A DNA stretch of 64,000 bases from Megasphaera coli (lineage in GTDB: Bacteria; Bacillota; Negativicutes; Veillonellales; Megasphaeraceae): the NCBI RefSeq assembly GCF_900095855.1, contig NZ_FMIY01000002.1:1533697-1597696 (forward strand). Direction: 5' to 3'. Made by a program: the position numbers and the translations under genes. Every line of letters begins with the position of its first letter. Within the stretch, counting starts at the first letter, position 1. Shown in pieces: positions 8,102-16,051 of this stretch. The notes under the pieces are model-generated. The model was not told the DNA's origin. It saw only the letters and a list, made by a program, of their open reading frames with translations, and made no database searches.

Positions 8102-8818
8102 ATGGCAAAAGCAGGCAAGAAATATGCCGAAGCCGTGAAAGCTTTCGATCAGGCAAAATTGTATGATGCGGCTGAGGCAATTGATATCTTGAAAAAACTG
8201 GATACGGCCCAATTTGATGAAACCGTTGAATTGGCTGTCAATCTTAACGTTGATCCGAAATATGCGGATCAGCAGGTGCGCGGTGCGTTAGTATTGCCGC
8301 ACGGCATCGGTAAAACAAAGCGAGTTCTCGTCTTTGCACAGGGCGAAAAGGAGAAAGAAGCCTTGGAGGCAGGTGCCGATTTCGTCGGCGGTGACGATTT
8401 GGTAGAAAAGATCAAGGGCGGTTGGCTCGACTTCGACGTAGCGGTTGCAACTCCCGATATGATGGGTAAAGTAGGCCGCCTCGGCAAAGTGCTCGGGCCT
8501 AAAGGCCTCATGCCCAACCCGAAGGTCGGCACCGTAACGATGGACGTTGCCCGTGCCGTAAGCGAAAGCAAGGCCGGCAAGGTTGAATATCGTACGGATA
8601 AAGCCGGCAATATTCATTCCCCTATCGGCAAAAAATCTTTTGATGCGAACAAGCTCGTCGAAAATTTGACGACCCTTGTAGATACGCTTATTAAGGTGAA
8701 ACCGTCCGGTGCGAAAGGCCAGTACATCAAATCGATTACGGTCAGCTCCACTATGAGCCCGGGCATTCGCATTAACCAGTTCAGCATTAAAGACGCTGTA
8801 AAAGCGGAAGAAAAATAA
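8102..8818 (+). CDS. rplA: 50S ribosomal protein L1
   Basis: This 238-residue protein carries the conserved core [15 protein letters not shown] and the flanking domain with [17 protein letters not shown]. The ATG at 8102 ([16 protein letters not shown]) is preceded by AAAGGAGGAAACAAG. L1 builds the L1 stalk and often represses its own operon by binding its mRNA. It is followed by the separate L10 leader and promoter. Confidence 0.97.
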   Translation: MAKAGKKYAEAVKAFDQAKLYDAAEAIDILKKLDTAQFDETVELAVNLNVDPKYADQQVRGALVLPHGIGKTKRVLVFAQGEKEKEALEAGADFVGGDDLVEKIKGGWLDFDVAVATPDMMGKVGRLGKVLGPKGLMPNPKVGTVTMDVARAVSESKAGKVEYRTDKAGNIHSPIGKKSFDANKLVENLTTLVDTLIKVKPSGAKGQYIKSITVSSTMSPGIRINQFSIKDAVKAEEK

Positions 8819-8848
8819 TATCTCTCTTAGCTGTAGACTGAAGGTATG

Positions 8849-8945
8849 TATAATGGACGCAAGTCCGCCCTCTGAGGCTATGAAACGGGTTCATTCTGTT
8901 GACCTCGATTCGGCCTCACATGCGGTTGCATAGGAGGCCGTTTTT
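8849..8945 (+). promoter_or_regulatory. rplJ promoter and L10 leader with attenuator hairpin
   Basis: A perfect TATAAT stands at 8849-8854. About 60 nt of leader follow, then a hairpin with outer stem CGGCCTC/GAGGCCG (8911-8917/8934-8940) and inner stem ATGC/GCAT, ending in TTTTTATT. The position between rplA and rplJ matches the L10(L12)4-binding ribosomal protein leader of Firmicutes, where bound protein favours the terminator. The -35 is weak. Confidence 0.75.
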
Positions 8946-8989
8946 ATTGCTAAGATGATATAAAAATTACTTGCAAGGAGGTGTGTCTG

Positions 8990-9544
8990 ATGTCTATGCC
9001 CAAACATGGCGTATCGCCGGCGAAAGCCGCTGTCGTTGCGGAAATGAAAGAAAAGTTGGAATCGGCCAAGGGTGCCGTTCTCGTAGGCTTTACCGGCCTT
9101 AATGTTGCCGACGCGACGAAGCTGCGCCGCAAGTTCCGTGAAGGCGGTGTAGAATACAAGGTCATCAAAAATACGTTGACCCGTATTGCTGCCGATGAAC
9201 TCGGTTACGATGATTTGAATGCACATTTGGAAGGCCCGACGGCCATCGCCGTTTCTACGGAAGATGCCGTAGCGCCCGCCAAGATTCTCAAGGCGTTCAT
9301 TAAAGAAACGAAGACCGAAGCACTCACAGTCAAAGCCGGTATCGTTGACGGCCAGGTTATTGATGCCGCAGCGGTCAACGCATTGGCCGATTTGCCGAGC
9401 CGGGAAGAGCTTATTGCCAAATTGCTCGGCAGTATGCAGGCTCCCGTTTCCGGTTTGGTCAACGTTCTTCAGGGCAATATTCGCAATGTCGTCTATGCTC
9501 TTGAAGCCGTTCGCGCTAAGAAAGCCGAACAGGAAAGCGCTTAA
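8990..9544 (+). CDS. rplJ: 50S ribosomal protein L10
   Basis: This 184-residue protein has the N-terminal rRNA-binding domain (AKGAVLVGFTGLNVADATKLRRKFRE; EYKVIKNTLTRIA) and a C-terminal helix that holds L7/L12 dimers. The ATG at 8990 follows AAGGAGGTGTGTCTG. An in-frame GTG at 8981 lies inside the ribosome site and is rejected. It is co-transcribed with rplL and is probably the ligand of the upstream leader. Confidence 0.96.
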   Translation: MSMPKHGVSPAKAAVVAEMKEKLESAKGAVLVGFTGLNVADATKLRRKFREGGVEYKVIKNTLTRIAADELGYDDLNAHLEGPTAIAVSTEDAVAPAKILKAFIKETKTEALTVKAGIVDGQVIDAAAVNALADLPSREELIAKLLGSMQAPVSGLVNVLQGNIRNVVYALEAVRAKKAEQESA

Positions 9545-9591
9545 TTTTAAAATTACTTTTATCAACACTTATATGACGGAGGGAATTTAAA

Positions 9592-9966
9592 ATGACAAAA
9601 GAAGAAATTTTACAAGCCATTGAAGGAATGACCGTATTGGAACTTTCCGAACTCGTTAAAGATATGGAAGAAAAATTCGGCGTATCCGCAGCAGCTCCCG
9701 TAGCAGTTGCAGCAGCTCCCGCAGCAGGCGGCGCAGCGGCCGGCGGTGAAGAAAAATCCGAATTCGATGTTGTTTTGGCATCTGCAGGCGACAAGAAGAT
9801 CAACGTTATCAAGGTTGTCCGTGAAATTACGGGCCTTGGCTTGAAAGAAGCCAAAGCTTTGGTTGACGGCGCTCCCGGCACCGTAAAAGAAGGCGTTGCC
9901 AAGGCAGCTGCCGACGAAATGAAAGCTAAATTGGAAGAAGCCGGCGCAACGGTAGAATTGAAATAA
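9592..9966 (+). CDS. rplL: 50S ribosomal protein L7/L12
   Basis: This 124-residue acidic protein has an N-terminal dimerisation domain ([29 protein letters not shown]), an Ala/Gly hinge (residues about 34-53) and the conserved C-terminal factor-binding domain ([27 protein letters not shown]). The start has ACGGAGGGAATTT upstream. It ends the operon and is followed by a strong terminator. Confidence 0.97.
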   Translation: MTKEEILQAIEGMTVLELSELVKDMEEKFGVSAAAPVAVAAAPAAGGAAAGGEEKSEFDVVLASAGDKKINVIKVVREITGLGLKEAKALVDGAPGTVKEGVAKAAADEMKAKLEEAGATVELK

Positions 9967-9981
9967 GCTTCTTTTTCGGAG

Positions 9982-10018
9982 AACTCCCCGGTTTTTACGG
10001 CCCGGGGAGTTTTTTTTA
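9982..10018 (+). terminator. Terminator after rplL
   Basis: A 10-bp GC-rich stem (9982-9991/10002-10011) is followed by eight T residues. Confidence 0.93.
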
Positions 10019-10112
10019 CTATTCATAGCGATAATAAGCCGAGTGTGTAGGCGGACGGAGGAGCTTTAAAATTGTATGAATAAACGTTTATATATTAATT
10101 TTTTCTGAATTA

Positions 10113-10148
10113 TAAAGCAGGCTTCGGCGAGTGGCGAAGCCTGCTTTA
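10113..10148. terminator. Second strong hairpin between rplL and pgi
   Basis: A 14-bp perfect stem (10113-10126/10135-10148) with an 8-nt loop is flanked by A/T on both sides. Between the two hairpins lies a 10-codon frame (10076-10108, MNKRLYINFF) with GGAGGAG 12 bp upstream. No gene else is visible in 10019-10218. The pgi promoter lies downstream, so this hairpin cannot attenuate pgi. Confidence 0.6.
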
Positions 10149-10218
10149 TTTGCGTATTATATATGCCGCAGACGCTATAAAACTTCCCGACTTCTTCGCA
10201 ATCCGTATGAACGTGTTA

Positions 10219-10247
10219 TTGCCAAGACCCGCGAATTTGTCTACAAT
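10219..10247 (+). promoter_or_regulatory. pgi-galE promoter
   Basis: TTGCCA (10219-10224), exactly 17 nt and TACAAT (10242-10247) lie about 80 bp upstream of the pgi start. Each hexamer matches consensus at five of six positions. Confidence 0.7.
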
Positions 10248-10329
10248 GAATATAATAAAATCATGTATAAAGAGAAATGTTTTTAGGAATATATACGCTT
10301 GTTTTCTCCGCGAGAGGAGTTCTACCGGT

Positions 10330-11769
10330 ATGATACAAATTTCCCTGGCGTCGGGGTTTGTTTTTGACGCTGCCAACGTATATGGCAAAATATGTGTTAC
10401 GGCTGAAGAAATGGCGGTCTTCTCGCCGCAACTGAGACAAGCTCATGCGGCGATTTGCGCCATGCGGGAATCCGGCGAGGCGAAGGTACATGTGTCCAAG
10501 GACGGTGCTCCTGAAAAGGTCCTTTTTTATAGATTGCCCTATGTTAGAGACCGCGGCCTCAATACGCCTGAACGGCTGGCCTATATGGAAGCTTTTGCCG
10601 AAAAGGCGCGCGGCCGCGTAGATGCGGTCATTCTTTACGGTGTCGGCGGCTCTTATTTGGGCGGTAAAGTTCTCTTTGATGCTCACTGCGGTACATTGTG
10701 GAATCTCCTGCCCGAGGCGGAGCGGCACGGGCGGCCGAAAATATTTTTTGTCGGCAACAATGCCGATCCCCGCTCGCTCAGTGAATTATTGCGGTTCTTC
10801 CGAGCCGAGGCGGCGCAAAAAGACGAATATCGCGTCATGCACGTCGTCATCTCCAAGTCGGGCACGACCATTGAGCCCATGGCGGGATATATAATTATGG
10901 AGGCCGAACTGCAGCGCAGCGCTATTGCGACGGAGACCGTTGCCGTCACGAGTCCTGCCGGCGGTGCAGATGAAACGCTGCTGCACCGTTTGGCAAGAGA
11001 GGCGAATTGGCCCGTGTTCTTCATTCCCGACGGCGTGGGCGGCCGGTTCAGCGTCTTTTCGGAGGCGGGCCTTCTGACCGGGGCCTTGACGGGCTTTTCT
11101 CTGCGCAGCTTCCTGGACGGCGCACGGGCCATGGACAAAGCCTGCCGCAGTGATGATATCACGGAAAATCCGGCCCTGTTGAACGGTGCCTTGAAGTATT
11201 TGGCCGCCAAGAATCACGGCCGAAGCATAGAGGTATTCATGCCCTACGCGGACTGCCTGAAATCTCTGTCCGAATGGTATGTGCAGCTTCTGGCCGAATC
11301 GCTCGGCAAGCGCCTTGACCGGAACGGACAGGTCGTAAACTATGGCCGCACGCCTGTGGCTGCCGTAGGGACGACGGATATGCATGCCCAGACACAGGAA
11401 CACCAGGAAGGGCCGCAGGATAAGATTATTCAGTTCGTATCGCTCGGAGACTGGCAAGACGACTTAATCGTCCCCGAGACATATAACCGGCATGCCGGCC
11501 TTGATATGCTGAGCGGCGTACCGCTCAGCCGGATTATGAGCGAAGCATGCCGCGCCAACGCGGCGGCCCTGGCCGAAGACAACAGGCCGTCGGCGAATTA
11601 TATTTTACCCGAGTTGAACGCCTTTCACTTGGGTGAGCTCATGTATCTTCTCTGCCTTTCCGTCGCCTATGAGGGAGAACTCGCCGACGTGGACGCTTTT
11701 GACCAGCCGGGCGTGGAAATTTATAAACGACATTTGCGTGCAAGCTTAAAGGCATTACAAACGAGGTGA
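10330..11769 (+). CDS. pgi: Glucose-6-phosphate isomerase
   Basis: The ATG at 10330 (MIQISLASGFVFDAANVYG) follows GAGAGGAG. Longer in-frame starts lie upstream of the promoter and are rejected. This gives 479 residues. Sugar-isomerase features are GVGGSYLGGKVLFDA, the phosphate-binding VVISKSGTTIEP, and QEHQEGPQDKIIQFV near the C-terminal signature. It interconverts glucose-6-P and fructose-6-P in the cytoplasm. The galE start follows within 5 bp, so the pair supplies sugar nucleotides and central carbon flow together. Confidence 0.93.
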   Translation: MIQISLASGFVFDAANVYGKICVTAEEMAVFSPQLRQAHAAICAMRESGEAKVHVSKDGAPEKVLFYRLPYVRDRGLNTPERLAYMEAFAEKARGRVDAVILYGVGGSYLGGKVLFDAHCGTLWNLLPEAERHGRPKIFFVGNNADPRSLSELLRFFRAEAAQKDEYRVMHVVISKSGTTIEPMAGYIIMEAELQRSAIATETVAVTSPAGGADETLLHRLAREANWPVFFIPDGVGGRFSVFSEAGLLTGALTGFSLRSFLDGARAMDKACRSDDITENPALLNGALKYLAAKNHGRSIEVFMPYADCLKSLSEWYVQLLAESLGKRLDRNGQVVNYGRTPVAAVGTTDMHAQTQEHQEGPQDKIIQFVSLGDWQDDLIVPETYNRHAGLDMLSGVPLSRIMSEACRANAAALAEDNRPSANYILPELNAFHLGELMYLLCLSVAYEGELADVDAFDQPGVEIYKRHLRASLKALQTR

Positions 11770-11773
11770 TGTG

Positions 11774-12766
11774 ATGAACGTCTTGGTAACGGGCGGTGCC
11801 GGCTACATCGGCAGCCATACGGTGCGCGCCCTCTTGGCTCAGGGCCATGAGGTTACGGTTCTTGACAACCTTTCACGCGGCCATCGTGATGCCGTTCCGG
11901 CAGAAGCCGCTTTGTGCATTGCGGATATTCGCAATGTCGAACTCGTACAGCGTCTTCTTACGGAACGGCGCATTGAAGGGATTCTCCACTTCGCCGCACA
12001 CAGCTGTGTAGGCGAGTCCATGGAAAATCCGACCGTTTATTACGACAACAACGTTGTCGGTTCGTGGTCACTGTTGGAAGCGGGGCGGCGCGCTGCCGTA
12101 CCGTATTTTGTCTTTTCGTCGACCGCTGCCGTTTACGGTGAGACCGATATTACGCCTATTACGGAAGACGTACCGTATAAGCCCATCAACGTGTACGGCC
12201 AGACGAAGCTCATGATCGAATGCATGCTCAAGCAGTTTGAACGGGCCTATGGCTTAAAATATGCGGCCTTGCGCTACTTTAACGCTGCCGGTGCCATGCC
12301 CGACGGCTCGTGCGGTGAAGACCACGAGCCGGAAACGCATTTAATTCCGCTTATCCTGCAGACCGCCTTGGGCCTGCGTGACCACATCAGTATTTACGGG
12401 ACGAACTATCCGACGGCCGACGGCACGTGCATTCGCGACTACATTCACGTCGTCGACCTGGCCGACGCACATTGCCGTGTCCTGCAGTATTTGGCCGACG
12501 GCGGCAAGCTGCGGGCCTTTAATCTCGGTTCGCAGCGGGGATTCTCCGTGCGGGAAATGATTGAGGCGGCCCGTAAGGTGACGGGCCGTGAGTTTACGGT
12601 CATAGAAGCGTCGCGGCGGCCTGGCGATCCGGCAGTACTCGTCGCCTCATCCGAGCGTATCCGCGAGGCGACACGGTGGCAGCCGCAGTACAGTGACCCT
12701 GAAACGATTATGATCCACGCCCTGCGCTGGTATGAAACACATCCGCGCGGTTACGAGGACAGATGA
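11774..12766 (+). CDS. galE: UDP-glucose 4-epimerase
   Basis: This short-chain dehydrogenase-type epimerase of 330 residues has the N-terminal NAD motif GGAGYIGS. Its YGQTK triad is preceded by FSSTAAVYG, and it has the GalE-typical YFNAAGAMPDG and GTCIRDYIHVVDLADAH. The ATG at 11774 overlaps the ribosome site region GAGGTGATGTG; a GTG at 11771 is also possible. It makes UDP-galactose for cell-surface glycans. Its stop overlaps the start of the next gene (ATGATGA), implying translational coupling. Confidence 0.94.
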   Translation: MNVLVTGGAGYIGSHTVRALLAQGHEVTVLDNLSRGHRDAVPAEAALCIADIRNVELVQRLLTERRIEGILHFAAHSCVGESMENPTVYYDNNVVGSWSLLEAGRRAAVPYFVFSSTAAVYGETDITPITEDVPYKPINVYGQTKLMIECMLKQFERAYGLKYAALRYFNAAGAMPDGSCGEDHEPETHLIPLILQTALGLRDHISIYGTNYPTADGTCIRDYIHVVDLADAHCRVLQYLADGGKLRAFNLGSQRGFSVREMIEAARKVTGREFTVIEASRRPGDPAVLVASSERIREATRWQPQYSDPETIMIHALRWYETHPRGYEDR

Positions 12767-13350
12767 TGAAAGATAAAATAATATATGTTGCGCAGTCAGT
12801 ACGGAATCTGTCGATTCACCACGTAAGAACGGTGCTCCCTTACGGAGTTATCCTCCTTGTTTTAGGAGGTGTCGGTTTTTTGTGGGACGGCAATCCGACG
12901 GAAATGCAGGCAGACTCGAGGGAGAAGACGCAGACGGAACATGCGTCTTCTCCCTCTTTTACGGCGACGGCGCAGCAAAACGGTGAAGACGGCCGGGAAG
13001 GAACATTGCTTTTCGGGACGGCGGCGGCCCGCAAGCGGCATCCTCTTCCGGATTTGTTTGCTTCCGCCATGCCGAAGAGGGCGGAAGCGGGGACGCCGGA
13101 AAACGGAAAGGCTTCATCCGGCGATAAGGACGAAAATGAATCTGTCGGAAAACAGCCGGCCGTCATGCAGTTTCCGCAAGTGTGCGGTCGTGTGCAGAAC
13201 GGTGCGGCGACGGTAGTCATCCTGGCCTTGGGAAATGAGTCGAAAGCCTGCGTACAGGGCGAGTATTTCGGCGGTTTTTATATTTCGTATATTGCCGCGT
13301 TTTCCGTTGTTCTGGAGAAAGACGGGCAGGCTTGGGAAATTCGGGGATAA
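12763..13350 (+). CDS. Single-pass membrane protein, probable secretin partner (PilP/GspB-like tail)
   Basis: This 195-residue protein has one hydrophobic segment at about residues 25-42 (VLPYGVILLVLGGVGFLW) and a long polar, low-complexity periplasmic region. A short C-terminal beta-rich module (CGRVQNGAATVVILALGNESKACVQGEYFGGFYI) resembles in pattern the homology-region domains of PilP or GspC/GspB. No confident family can be named. It overlaps galE and lies 15 bp before a secretin gene, which is the main reason to propose an inner-membrane link to that secretin. Confidence 0.55.
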   Translation: MMKDKIIYVAQSVRNLSIHHVRTVLPYGVILLVLGGVGFLWDGNPTEMQADSREKTQTEHASSPSFTATAQQNGEDGREGTLLFGTAAARKRHPLPDLFASAMPKRAEAGTPENGKASSGDKDENESVGKQPAVMQFPQVCGRVQNGAATVVILALGNESKACVQGEYFGGFYISYIAAFSVVLEKDGQAWEIRG

Positions 13351-13365
13351 GGAGAAACGGGCGTT

Positions 13366-14499
13366 ATGAATATACGCATATTCACGGCGGCAGCGCTGCT
13401 GGCCGTTTACGGCGGCACGGCCTGTGCCGCGGGAAATTTGCAAATCGATGTACATGAAGTGCCGACGCGAACCGTCCTGGAAGGATTGGCGCGGAGCAAC
13501 AACATGAACCTTGTCGTCAACGAGACCGTGACGGGGAACTTGACGATGCACCTTCATGACGTGTCGGTGGAAGAAGCATTACAGGCGGTCGTGGACAATC
13601 AGAACCTCTTCGTTGAAGAGCACGGCGGCATTCGCGTCATCAGCGGTGCTGTAAAAGATGACGGCGCGCAGACATCGTATTCATGTGTTCTCGCCTATGC
13701 CGGGCCCGATGAAATCGGTGCGGCCCTGACGTCCCGCCTGTCTGCGGAAAAGGTAAAGGTCTACAGTGAGGGAAATGCCGTCGTCGTAAGCGGCACGCGG
13801 CGCGATGTGGAAGCGGCAAAGCGGCTTATAGGCGAATTGGATAAACCGGCCGGGCAGGTCGATGTGGAAGTGGAGATCCTTTCTCTCAACAAAGAAGCCG
13901 TAAAGGAATTGGGCATCGACTGGTCCTGGTCGGGTATAGAAGGCGGTGTCGGCCGTACGCATTTGCCTTATGCGGAGGCGCAGATTCATGCCTTTCTTTC
14001 GACGGGCAAGGCCGATGTGCTGGCACGGCCCCACATTGTCGCCAAGAACGGGCAGGAAGCGCGCATCTTTATCGGCGATAAGATCCCTGTCGTAACGGAG
14101 CACGTGTCCGGCGGCGAGCGGACGTCGACGACGGAATACAAAGATGCAGGTATCCTGTTGCAGTACACGCCGCGTATTCACCGGGACGGGACGGTGACGG
14201 CGAAGATTCACGGTGAAGTGAGTATGCCCGTGTACGTACGTGACCTCAAGGCCTACAGCATCGCCACGCGCCAAGTAGACACGGAAGTGCGCGTAAAGGC
14301 GAATGAATCGCTGGTCATCGGCGGACTTATCGGCAAGGAAGAAGTGGAGAACTTCCGTAAAATACCGATTCTCGGTGACATTCCCATTTTAGGCAAACTC
14401 TTCCAAAGCCGGTATCGTTCCAGGAAGGAAACGGAAGTGGTCATCATCATTAAATCGGCTGTTTTACCTTCTCCTTTCATGACGGGGGCCGATATGTGA
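13366..14499 (+). CDS. Secretin-domain outer-membrane protein (PilQ/GspD type, short)
   Basis: This 377-residue protein has a cleavable signal peptide (ends GTACA at about residue 22). An STN/N0-like domain (about 25-90, LQIDVHEVPTRTVLEGLARSNN) is followed by one secretin N1-like (NolW) module (about 100-160) and the C-terminal secretin pore domain. The pore domain has the signature VIGGLIGKEEVENFRKIPILGDIPILGKLF. Secretins form gated outer-membrane rings for type IV pili, type II secretion or DNA uptake. No ATPase, pilin or platform genes are nearby, so the apparatus it serves is unknown. It is short compared with typical PilQ (over 600 residues). Confidence 0.88.
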   Translation: MNIRIFTAAALLAVYGGTACAAGNLQIDVHEVPTRTVLEGLARSNNMNLVVNETVTGNLTMHLHDVSVEEALQAVVDNQNLFVEEHGGIRVISGAVKDDGAQTSYSCVLAYAGPDEIGAALTSRLSAEKVKVYSEGNAVVVSGTRRDVEAAKRLIGELDKPAGQVDVEVEILSLNKEAVKELGIDWSWSGIEGGVGRTHLPYAEAQIHAFLSTGKADVLARPHIVAKNGQEARIFIGDKIPVVTEHVSGGERTSTTEYKDAGILLQYTPRIHRDGTVTAKIHGEVSMPVYVRDLKAYSIATRQVDTEVRVKANESLVIGGLIGKEEVENFRKIPILGDIPILGKLFQSRYRSRKETEVVIIIKSAVLPSPFMTGADM

Positions 14500-14511
14500 A
14501 TCCAACTTCAT

Positions 14512-14541
14512 ATGACAGACTGACCGCAGGCGTGGTACAAT
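14512..14541 (+). promoter_or_regulatory. Probable promoter for the queT-like and metal-handling genes
   Basis: ATGACA (14512-14517), 18 nt and TACAAT (14536-14541) lie about 45 bp upstream of the start. No preQ1 riboswitch core is recognisable in the leader. Confidence 0.45.
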
Positions 14542-14587
14542 GACAATAATCGCGATTTTGTATTTTTATGGAGAGGTCGTTATTATA

Positions 14588-15076
14588 ATGTCTCAAACAC
14601 GCCTGCTTATGTTGAACGCCGCCGTTGCAGCCCTCTACGCGGCGCTTACGATAGGCCTTGCGCCCGTCAGCTATGGTCCCGTACAGGTGCGCCTGTCCGA
14701 ATGTATGACGCTTCTCGCCTTTGGCAGCAGACGGTATGTGCCGGGCCTCATATCGGGCTGTTTTATTGCCAACTTCGGCAGCCCTCTGGGTGTTGCCGAT
14801 ATTTTCGTCGGCACGGCCGCGACGGCCCTGTCCGTATATATCATGTCCCGTTGCAGAAACCTCTGCTTGGCTTCGCTCGTTCCGGTTGTCGTGAACGGTG
14901 CCGTCATCGGGTTGGAACTCTTCGGCCTTGATATTATTCCGGCCGAAGCGCTGGTGCCGACGGCCCTTTACATCGGTGCCGGCGAGCTCTTGTCCGTCAC
15001 GGTCTTGGGCGTGATTTTATACTCCGTATTAAGACGCAACGATGTCATCCGGCAGTATATAGAGCCTCGCAAGTAG
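14588..15076 (+). CDS. QueT-family transporter (putative queuosine-precursor permease)
   Basis: This 162-residue protein has about five hydrophobic helices. It has the QueT-family opening ALYAALTIGLAPVSYGPVQVRLSE and FGSPLGVADIFVGTAATAL. The ATG at 14588 is supported by GGAGAGG upstream. QueT proteins act as substrate-binding S components of ECF transporters, usually for preQ1-type precursors. The lack of a preQ1 riboswitch and the metal-handling genes downstream leave another substrate possible. Confidence 0.8.
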   Translation: MSQTRLLMLNAAVAALYAALTIGLAPVSYGPVQVRLSECMTLLAFGSRRYVPGLISGCFIANFGSPLGVADIFVGTAATALSVYIMSRCRNLCLASLVPVVVNGAVIGLELFGLDIIPAEALVPTALYIGAGELLSVTVLGVILYSVLRRNDVIRQYIEPRK

Positions 15077-15114
15077 GCGGACGGCGGAGGCGATTCCCTT
15101 TTGGAGGTGTATTT

Positions 15115-16050
15115 ATGGCTATTCCCGTATATATTGTTTCCGGCTTTTTAGGAAGCGGTAAAACGACGTTTATACAGACTTGGATCTCGCAGATGGAAAA
15201 TTCGCGCCATGTCATGGTTATTGAAAATGACTTCGGCGAAGTCGGTTTCGACTCGGCTCTCTTGCAAAAGCAGGGGATCCGTTTTGAAGAATTGGCATCC
15301 GGGTGCATTTGCTGTACTCTTGTCGGCGATTTTAAGAAGTCCCTGCACAAGGTGCTGCAAAATGCCGATACGGACTGCATAATTATCGAGCCGTCAGGCG
15401 TGGCGAAGTTGTCGGATATCATTGCCGTCTGTAAAGATGTGGAAAAGTCCGGCGCCATTGCCTTGGCCGAACCGATAACAATCGTCGACGGCAGGCAGGG
15501 GTACATGTATGTCGAAAACTTCGGCGAGTTTTTTGTCGACCAGATTCGGCACAGCCGTCATATCTTCATCAGTCACGGCGACGAAAGCCCGGCTGAGACG
15601 GAAAAGACCGTCACCGCCGTGCGGGCTGAAAATAAGGCGGCCCCCGTTCATTGCGAACCGTGGCAGGACCTGGATTTGCCGGCGTACCTGCAGGGTATCG
15701 GCCCTGACAAGCACGATTGCTCCTGCAGCGACCGGTGCAGCTGCGGTCATCACCATGACCATGATCACGGGCATGACCACGGCGCCGCTGCAATTTTTCA
15801 AGCGTATACAGTCTATCCCCGCTCGCCGCGGACTGCTGTGGCCTGGACGGAAAGGACCCGTAATTTTTTGGCGGCTGCAGGAAATTGCGTGCTGCGCATA
15901 AAGGGTGTTTTGCCCGTGGAGGGCGGTTACATAGAGCTTCAGTACAGCGGCAGAGAAATAGAGACGGTACCTACGACGTTGGCGCCGTCCGCCCTGACCG
16001 TCATCGGTACGGCCTTGGATGAAGAAGCCGTCCGGAAGGCGTGGGCTTAG
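15115..16050 (+). CDS. COG0523 (CobW/ZNG1-type) GTP-dependent metal chaperone
   Basis: This 311-residue protein has Walker A GFLGSGKTT near residues 8-16 and the family hallmark metal site CxCC (C64, C66, C67 in SGCICC). Switch/Walker B comes with IIEPSGVA. A Cys/His-rich insertion (residues about 202-222, CSCSDRCSCG then alternating His/Asp) precedes the C-terminal CobW_C-like domain. Such proteins deliver zinc or other metals to target enzymes under limitation. It starts 38 bp after the QueT-like gene and is followed within 2 bp by a second COG0523 gene fused to a permease. Confidence 0.9.
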   Translation: MAIPVYIVSGFLGSGKTTFIQTWISQMENSRHVMVIENDFGEVGFDSALLQKQGIRFEELASGCICCTLVGDFKKSLHKVLQNADTDCIIIEPSGVAKLSDIIAVCKDVEKSGAIALAEPITIVDGRQGYMYVENFGEFFVDQIRHSRHIFISHGDESPAETEKTVTAVRAENKAAPVHCEPWQDLDLPAYLQGIGPDKHDCSCSDRCSCGHHHDHDHGHDHGAAAIFQAYTVYPRSPRTAVAWTERTRNFLAAAGNCVLRIKGVLPVEGGYIELQYSGREIETVPTTLAPSALTVIGTALDEEAVRKAWA

Positions 16051-16051
16051 G

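Noticed and set aside
14500-14587. preQ1 riboswitch before the QueT-like gene
   Set aside because: No short hairpin plus A-rich tail of the preQ1-I type can be found.
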